DNA from: Azonexus sp.
GTDB taxonomy: Bacteria; Pseudomonadota; Gammaproteobacteria; Burkholderiales; Rhodocyclaceae
NCBI GenBank assembly: GCA_023150195.1
Contig: JAKLLI010000017.1
Span: 1 to 14,098 of the forward strand
DNA: 14,098 nucleotides
Direction of reading: 5' to 3'
In this document: piece after piece, positions 9,022 through 14,098 of the stretch
Position numbering within the stretch: position 1 is the first letter of the stretch
Layout of the letters: each line of letters opens with the position of its first letter
Position numbers and translations under genes: made by a program
The notes under the pieces: model-generated
Databases searched by the model: none
The model's input: only the letters and a program-made list of their open reading frames with translations
What the model was told of the DNA's origin: nothing

Positions 9022-9027
9022 TATAAT
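9022..9027 (+). promoter_or_regulatory. Predicted -10 element of the ppa promoter
   Basis: A perfect TATAAT lies 33 nt before the ppa ATG, predicting a start near 9033-9035 and a short leader. The best -35 candidate at 18-nt spacing, CTGATT (8998-9003), is weak and covers the exonuclease stop codon. The spacer holds a small inverted repeat, GCGCC (9008-9012) and GGCGC (9017-9021), ending directly at the -10. It may be chance or a regulatory site. Confidence 0.6.
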
Positions 9028-9060
9028 CTTCGCTTTCAAACACAACGCAGAGAGTTCACG

Positions 9061-9597
9061 ATGTCCCTGAATAACGTTCCTTCCGGCAAGTCCCTGCCCG
9101 ACGATTTCAACGTCATCATCGAAATCAGCGCCAATTCCGATCCCATCAAGTACGAAGTGGACAAGGATTCCGGCGCCGTCTTCGTTGACCGCTTCATGGG
9201 CACCGCCATGCACTATCCGTGCAACTACGGTTACATCAACAACACCATCGCTGGTGACGGTGATCCGGTTGACGTGCTGGTCGTGAGCCCCTTCTCCCTG
9301 CCGCCGGGCGTGGTCATCCGCTGCCGTCCGCTGGGTATGCTGGCCATGGAAGACGAAGGCGGCCAGGATGCCAAGCTGCTGGCCGTGCCGGTGTCCAAGC
9401 TGACCCCGCTGTACAACAACGTCAAGACCTATGAAGACATGCCGGAACTGCTGTACAAGCAGATCGCGCACTTCTTCGAGCACTACAAGGATCTGGAACC
9501 GGGCAAGTGGGTCAAGGTCGTCGGCTGGCAAGGCATTGAAGCCGCCCAGAAGGAAGTCATGGAAGGCGTCGCCCGTTACCAGGCTGCTGCCAAGTAA
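9061..9597 (+). CDS. ppa: Inorganic pyrophosphatase (family I)
   Basis: This soluble Mg-dependent enzyme hydrolyses pyrophosphate to two phosphates and so pulls biosynthetic reactions forward. It has 178 residues, close to E. coli Ppa (176). The metal-binding signature [10 protein letters not shown] carries Asp66, Asp68 and Asp71, matching the E. coli triad within one residue. The nearby [13 protein letters not shown] and the early [13 protein letters not shown] and DVLVVSP segments are family hallmarks. Codon choice appears biased towards wobble-C codons, as in rpsA, suggesting high expression. A purine-rich GCAGAGAG stretch just upstream of the ATG serves as ribosome site. nadE follows after only 3 nt. 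NAD synthetase generates pyrophosphate, so the pairing makes metabolic sense. Confidence 0.98.
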   Translation: MSLNNVPSGKSLPDDFNVIIEISANSDPIKYEVDKDSGAVFVDRFMGTAMHYPCNYGYINNTIAGDGDPVDVLVVSPFSLPPGVVIRCRPLGMLAMEDEGGQDAKLLAVPVSKLTPLYNNVKTYEDMPELLYKQIAHFFEHYKDLEPGKWVKVVGWQGIEAAQKEVMEGVARYQAAAK

Positions 9598-9600
9598 TCC

Positions 9601-11217
9601 ATGCTGCGGATTGCCGTTGCCCAGTTCAATGCCGTCGTCGGTGACCTGACGGGCAACGTCGAACGCATCATCGCCTGCGCAAGCGAGGCCAAGGCCCGCG
9701 GTGCGCAGGTGCTGCTGACGCCGGAACTGGCGATCAGTGGTTATCCCCCGGAAGACCTGCTGCTGCGCCCGGATTTTTATCGGGCCTGCCAGCGGGCGCT
9801 GGACGATCTGGCCAGCCGCGTCGACGGCATTGCCTTGATTGTCGGTCATCCGGAAGCCTTTGACGGCGCCTGCTACAACGCGGCGTCGGTCATTGAAAAT
9901 GGCCGCAAAACGGCGGTTTACCGCAAGATTCGTCTGCCGAATTACGACGTTTTCGACGAGAAACGCTATTTTGAAGCCGGGCAGGATGCCTGTGTCGTCA
10001 CCTTGGGTGGCGTTCAGGTCGGCATCAACATCTGCGCCGATATTTGGGAGCAAGGGGCTTACGAACTGGCCTGTGCGGCCGGTGCCGAACTGGTCCTGGT
10101 GCTCAATGCCTCTCCCTGTCATCTGGAAAAACATCACGAACGCGTTCGCGTCCTGAGCGAGCGGATTGAAGCCACCGGCATTCCAGCCATCTACTGCAAT
10201 CTGGTCGGCGGTCAGGATGAGCTGGTTTTCGATGGCGGCTCCTTTGCGATCGATGAACGAGAACAGATCTGCATGCGCCTGCCGCAGTTCGAGGAAGCGC
10301 TGGGCATCGTGGATTTCGATCTCGGCCGCCTGAATTCAGACGACCATGCTGAACCGCTGTCGCTGGAGGCGGAAGCCTATCGTGCGCTGGTGCTGGGTGT
10401 GCGCGACTACATTGGCAAAACCGGCTTCAAGGGGGCCATCATCGGCCTTTCCGGCGGTATCGATTCGGCGCTGACCCTCTGTGTTGCGGTCGACGCGCTG
10501 GGGGCGGATAAAGTGCACGCCGTGATGATGCCGTCCCCGTACACCGCGCAAATGAGTCTGGATGATTCCCGTGAAATGGTGCGCGTGCTGGGCTGTCGCT
10601 ACGATGAAATCGCGATTGAGCCGGCGATGGCAACTTACGCCGCCATGCTCGATCCCCTGTTTACCGGCTTGGCGGCGGATACGACCGAAGAAAACATCCA
10701 GGCGCGGATACGCGGCAACCTGCTGATGGCGCTCTCCAACAAGACCGGGGCCCTGGTCCTGACCACGGGCAACAAGTCGGAAATGGCTGTCGGTTACTGC
10801 ACGCTCTACGGCGACATGGCCGGGGGCTTTGCCGTGATCAAGGATGTGTACAAGACCTTGGTTTATCGCCTGTCGCGCTACCGCAATACCTTGTGTGAGG
10901 GCGATCCGGTGATTCCCGAAAACATCATCGTGCGCCCGCCTTCTGCTGAACTGAAGCCGGGGCAGGTGGATCAGGATTCGCTGCCGCCCTACGAGGAGCT
11001 GGATGCGATCGTTCGCGCCTACATGGAAGAGGATCGCAGCCCACGCGAAATCATTGCTGCCGGCTTGCCGGAGGCCGCGGTGCGGCGTGTCGTTCGCCTG
11101 CTGCGCATTGCCGAATACAAGCGGCGTCAGGCGCCGGTGGGCATCCGCATTACGCCCCGGGGGTTTGGCAAGGATTGGCGTCAGCCGATTACCAATCGTT
11201 ACCCCGATGAATTTTAA
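9601..11217 (+). CDS. nadE: Glutamine-dependent NAD+ synthetase
   Basis: This enzyme catalyses the last step of NAD synthesis: it amidates deamido-NAD with glutamine-derived ammonia, using ATP and releasing AMP and pyrophosphate. The 538 residues comprise two domains. The N-terminal nitrilase-type glutaminase has the triad Glu42 (TPELAISGYPPED), Lys109 (YRKIRLPNYDVF) and Cys145 (GINICADIWE). The C-terminal synthetase has the ATP-pyrophosphatase loop SGGIDS (residues 284-289) and TTGNKSEMAVGYCTLYGDMAGG. The length fits the shorter class of glutamine-dependent enzymes, not the roughly 680-residue one of mycobacteria. The ATG lies 3 nt after the ppa stop with no clear Shine-Dalgarno, so translation may depend on ribosomes leaving ppa. 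MLRIAVAQFNAVVGDLTGN is a typical start for the family. glnB follows after 33 nt. Confidence 0.97.
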   Translation: MLRIAVAQFNAVVGDLTGNVERIIACASEAKARGAQVLLTPELAISGYPPEDLLLRPDFYRACQRALDDLASRVDGIALIVGHPEAFDGACYNAASVIENGRKTAVYRKIRLPNYDVFDEKRYFEAGQDACVVTLGGVQVGINICADIWEQGAYELACAAGAELVLVLNASPCHLEKHHERVRVLSERIEATGIPAIYCNLVGGQDELVFDGGSFAIDEREQICMRLPQFEEALGIVDFDLGRLNSDDHAEPLSLEAEAYRALVLGVRDYIGKTGFKGAIIGLSGGIDSALTLCVAVDALGADKVHAVMMPSPYTAQMSLDDSREMVRVLGCRYDEIAIEPAMATYAAMLDPLFTGLAADTTEENIQARIRGNLLMALSNKTGALVLTTGNKSEMAVGYCTLYGDMAGGFAVIKDVYKTLVYRLSRYRNTLCEGDPVIPENIIVRPPSAELKPGQVDQDSLPPYEELDAIVRAYMEEDRSPREIIAAGLPEAAVRRVVRLLRIAEYKRRQAPVGIRITPRGFGKDWRQPITNRYPDEF

Positions 11218-11232
11218 TCAGCCGATTTGTAG

Positions 11233-11589
<357 letters not shown>

Positions 11590-11637
11590 TTTTCGCTTTG
11601 TGCTGCGGTCGACCGTAGCGGAGCGTCAAAATGATCG

Positions 11638-11671
11638 AACCGGGGCGGCTCAGGCTGCCCCGGTTTTTTTT
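11638..11671 (+). terminator. Rho-independent terminator after glnB, overlapping the 3' end of smr
   Basis: AACCGGGGCGGC (11638-11649) pairs with GCTGCCCCGGTT (11654-11665), with one G-U pair, around a TCAG loop. An eight-T run spans 11664-11671. This is a strong terminator for glnB. On the minus strand the T-tract is poor, only CGATCATTTT beyond the stem, so termination of smr there is less certain. The loop bases 11650-11652 are the stop codon of the convergent smr gene. Confidence 0.92.
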
Positions 11672-12411
11672 GCGGCGCGCAGCAAGACCAGCAGTGCGCC
11701 TTCGCCGCCATCCTGCGGTTTGGCCTGGCAGTAGGCCAGCACTTCCTGGCGCTGTGCCAGCCAGCCGCGGACCAATTGGCGGAGGATGGACTGTTTGTGC
11801 GGGGAGCCATGCCCCTTTCCGTGCACGATGCGCACGCAGCGCTTGCCCTGATGCAGGCCAGTGAGCAGAAATCCGGCAACAAGATGACGTGCCTGTTCGC
11901 GATTCAGCCCATGCAGGTCGATTTCATCCTGAATCACCCAGCGTCCCCGGCGTAGATCGCGCAACACCGTGATCGCCAGCCCGGGACGGAGATAACAGGG
12001 CTCGTCGCCACCTTCCAGGCGATCCTGAAGAGAAATAGGGGCGTACAGACTTTCATGCAACACCGCCTGATGATCTGCGAGGGATTGCGTCGGGCGGGGG
12101 GGCGGCGTCGCTTTGCCCAGCACCACGCGATTGCCTTCCGGGAGCGGTGCGACGCCCGACATCGCACGCTGGAAGGCGGCCAGGTCCGGGTCGTCCAGGA
12201 GGCTGTGCGCAGCCGCTCCGTGATGCCAATGTGCCGGTAGGTTCTGCTCGCGAGGACGCGGCGCCTTGAGAGTTTCCTGTGTTGTGGTACTGCGCAGCGG
12301 CTGAATGCGGCGATTCGGCTTTTTAGGCAGGATGACCCGGTCGACCGCAGGAAGCGGTGCCGCACCGGCCACCGCAGCACGAAAGGCGGCGAGGTCGTCC
12401 GGGTCGATCAC
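11650..12411 (-). CDS. Smr-domain protein with duplicated N-terminal motif
   Basis: This small-MutS-related protein belongs to the YdaL/SmrA-like group, whose Smr domains act as nucleases or bind nucleic acid; its cellular role is not established. I chose the GTG at 12411 (253 residues, starting VIDPDDLAAF), just after the trxB stop. Other options are a CTG at 12432 overlapping that stop and an ATG at 12504 inside trxB; none has a clear ribosome site. The C-terminal Smr domain (about residues 162-250) has DLHG at 165-168, the loop HGKGHGS at 197-203 and ends in ALLVLLR. Residues 3-30 and 73-100 are copies of one motif (AAF...GxAPLP...RV.L). A Pro/Arg-rich linker separates them. The last residues KKTGAA are read from the glnB terminator. 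It follows trxB on the same strand. Confidence 0.88.
   Translation of the reverse strand: MIDPDDLAAFRAAVAGAAPLPAVDRVILPKKPNRRIQPLRSTTTQETLKAPRPREQNLPAHWHHGAAAHSLLDDPDLAAFQRAMSGVAPLPEGNRVVLGKATPPPRPTQSLADHQAVLHESLYAPISLQDRLEGGDEPCYLRPGLAITVLRDLRRGRWVIQDEIDLHGLNREQARHLVAGFLLTGLHQGKRCVRIVHGKGHGSPHKQSILRQLVRGWLAQRQEVLAYCQAKPQDGGEGALLVLLRAAKKTGAA
12112..12195 (-). repeat. Second copy of duplicated motif within the Smr gene
   Basis: Encodes residues 73-100 (LAAFQRAMSGVAPLP then NRVVLGK). It matches the first copy at 16 of 28 aligned residues by my hand count, with some shared DNA such as AAGGCGGCcAGGTC on the plus strand. The two copies are 70 codons apart. Confidence 0.7.
12322..12405 (-). repeat. 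First copy of duplicated motif within the Smr gene
   Basis: Encodes residues 3-30 (LAAFRAAVAGAAPLP then DRVILPK). It is the partner of the copy at 12112-12195 and lies directly at the predicted start of the protein. A motif of this shape usually occurs once ahead of the Smr domain, as far as I know. Confidence 0.7.
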
Positions 12412-12428
12412 GCAAAGCGCAGCCCGGC

Positions 12429-13493
<1,065 letters not shown>

Positions 13494-13581
13494 CTAAGCC
13501 TATGACTTGAAATGATTTACGCTTTTTCATGGACTTGCTCGCGTGAATCGTTTATTAGCAAATACTGAAGGATGTTCGCCG

Positions 13582-14098
13582 ATGGCCAAACGAAATGATC
13601 CCAGCCCGATGCCGGAAAAAATCGGCAGCTTGCTGCAAGAGTCGCGCTGGCTGGGGGTTGGGGCGCTGGCCTTGTTCCTGATTACGGCGCTCTGGGGCTT
13701 TCATCGCGGCGATCCGGGGTGGTCGCATGCAGCCACCGGGGGGGATTTGCAGAATCCGGCAGGTAAGGCCGGGGCCTGGATTGCGGATCTTTTGCTTTAT
13801 CTGTTTGGCTTGTCGGCCTGGTGGTGGATCGTCTTGCTCGGGATGTTTGTCTGGTGGGGCGTGCGCAAATTGAATGCCGATCGCGGCGAGCCGCTGCATT
13901 CGCTGGTGCTGGCCTTGCCGGGATTTGCCGGTCTGCTGGTGGCCAGTTGTGCGCTGGAGGCCTTGCGCTTTCATCGGCTATCTCCGGAACTGCCGCTGGC
14001 CGCCGGCGGTATGCTGGGACTGGAGAGCGGGCGCTGGCTGGCCATGCAATTGGGGAATACCGGGGCGACGCTGTTTTTGATGGCGGTCATGGCTGCCT
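13582..14098 (+). CDS. ftsK: DNA translocase FtsK, 5' portion
   Basis: FtsK is a septum-located, ATP-driven DNA pump that clears chromosome ends during division and activates XerCD recombination at dif. Only the first 172 codons are present; the linker, RecA-like motor and gamma domain lie beyond the window. The visible part opens MAKRNDPSPMPEKIGSLLQE, resembling the cytoplasmic lead of FtsK/SpoIIIE proteins. Hydrophobic segments follow at about residues 23-40, 74-94 and 107-128, and another begins near 160, matching the four-helix membrane anchor. AAGGA (13568-13572) lies 9 nt before the chosen ATG. A GTG at 13543 is in frame and would add 13 residues. The assignment rests on the membrane layout, N-terminal resemblance and the common trxB-ftsK neighbourhood, as the motor is not visible. 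Confidence 0.85.
   Translation, partial: MAKRNDPSPMPEKIGSLLQESRWLGVGALALFLITALWGFHRGDPGWSHAATGGDLQNPAGKAGAWIADLLLYLFGLSAWWWIVLLGMFVWWGVRKLNADRGEPLHSLVLALPGFAGLLVASCALEALRFHRLSPELPLAAGGMLGLESGRWLAMQLGNTGATLFLMAVMAA

Noticed and set aside
8869..10137. Long minus-strand open frame (422 codons) opposite ppa and nadE
   Set aside because: It spans the antisense of three real genes including intergenic promoter sequence, and its His/Gln/Asp-rich product looks like an antisense translation.
11164..11180. Sigma-54-like TTGGCA...TTGGC ahead of glnB
   Set aside because: The GG-to-GC spacing is one base short of the required -24/-12 arrangement, and the second half lacks TTGC. It lies in the coding 3' end of nadE. 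A sigma-54 promoter would suit glnB, but the sequence does not support it.
11606..11615. Perfect 10-bp palindrome CGGTCGACCG between glnB and its terminator
   Set aside because: It is short and in GC-rich sequence, with no second copy or promoter nearby; most likely chance.
13512..13568. Short 18-codon reading frame in the ftsK leader
   Set aside because: It has no convincing ribosome site and the peptide has no recognisable feature. A frame of this length is expected by chance.

Overview
The window is about 14 kb of GC-rich, densely packed core chromosome from a Gram-negative proteobacterium. A betaproteobacterium is most likely, possibly of the Rhodocyclales (Dechloromonas/Azospira-like). 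This rests on protein resemblance and gene order: a fused aroA-cmk upstream of rpsA-ihfB, lapAB next to heptose genes and cysM, a stand-alone heptose-phosphate kinase rather than the two-domain HldE, nadE beside glnB, and trxB divergent from ftsK. The genus is a guess that I could not test.

Layout. (1) Positions 1-3923, plus strand: the 3' part of a fused aroA-cmk (aromatic amino acid synthesis and CMP kinase), then rpsA (ribosomal protein S1) and ihfB (IHF beta), closed by a strong intrinsic terminator. (2) Positions 3934-9001, plus strand: six tightly packed genes, lapA, lapB, rfaE1 (hldA), rfaD (hldD), cysM and a PolB-type 3'-5' exonuclease. Gaps are at most 10 nt and three junctions overlap. 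The first four serve lipopolysaccharide: LapA/LapB with assembly and LpxC control, RfaE1/RfaD with making ADP-heptose for the inner core. (3) Positions 9022-11671, plus strand: ppa, nadE and glnB, starting from a perfect TATAAT and ending in a strong terminator. NadE releases pyrophosphate that Ppa can hydrolyse and uses glutamine nitrogen, whose status the PII protein GlnB reports. (4) Positions 11650-13391, minus strand: trxB followed by an Smr-domain gene. (5) Positions 13582-14098, plus strand: the 5' end of ftsK, divergent from trxB.

All genes appear intact apart from the two cut by the window edges. I saw no tRNA, rRNA, insertion sequence, CRISPR array, prophage or recent-transfer island, and no stretch over 300 bases lacks a gene. 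I found no convincing new biological system. The points most worth a second look are the seamless AroA-Cmk fusion, a duplicated N-terminal motif in the Smr protein, the glnB terminator whose loop holds the stop codon of the convergent smr gene, a possible lapA promoter laid over the ihfB terminator, and the ppa-nadE-glnB arrangement.
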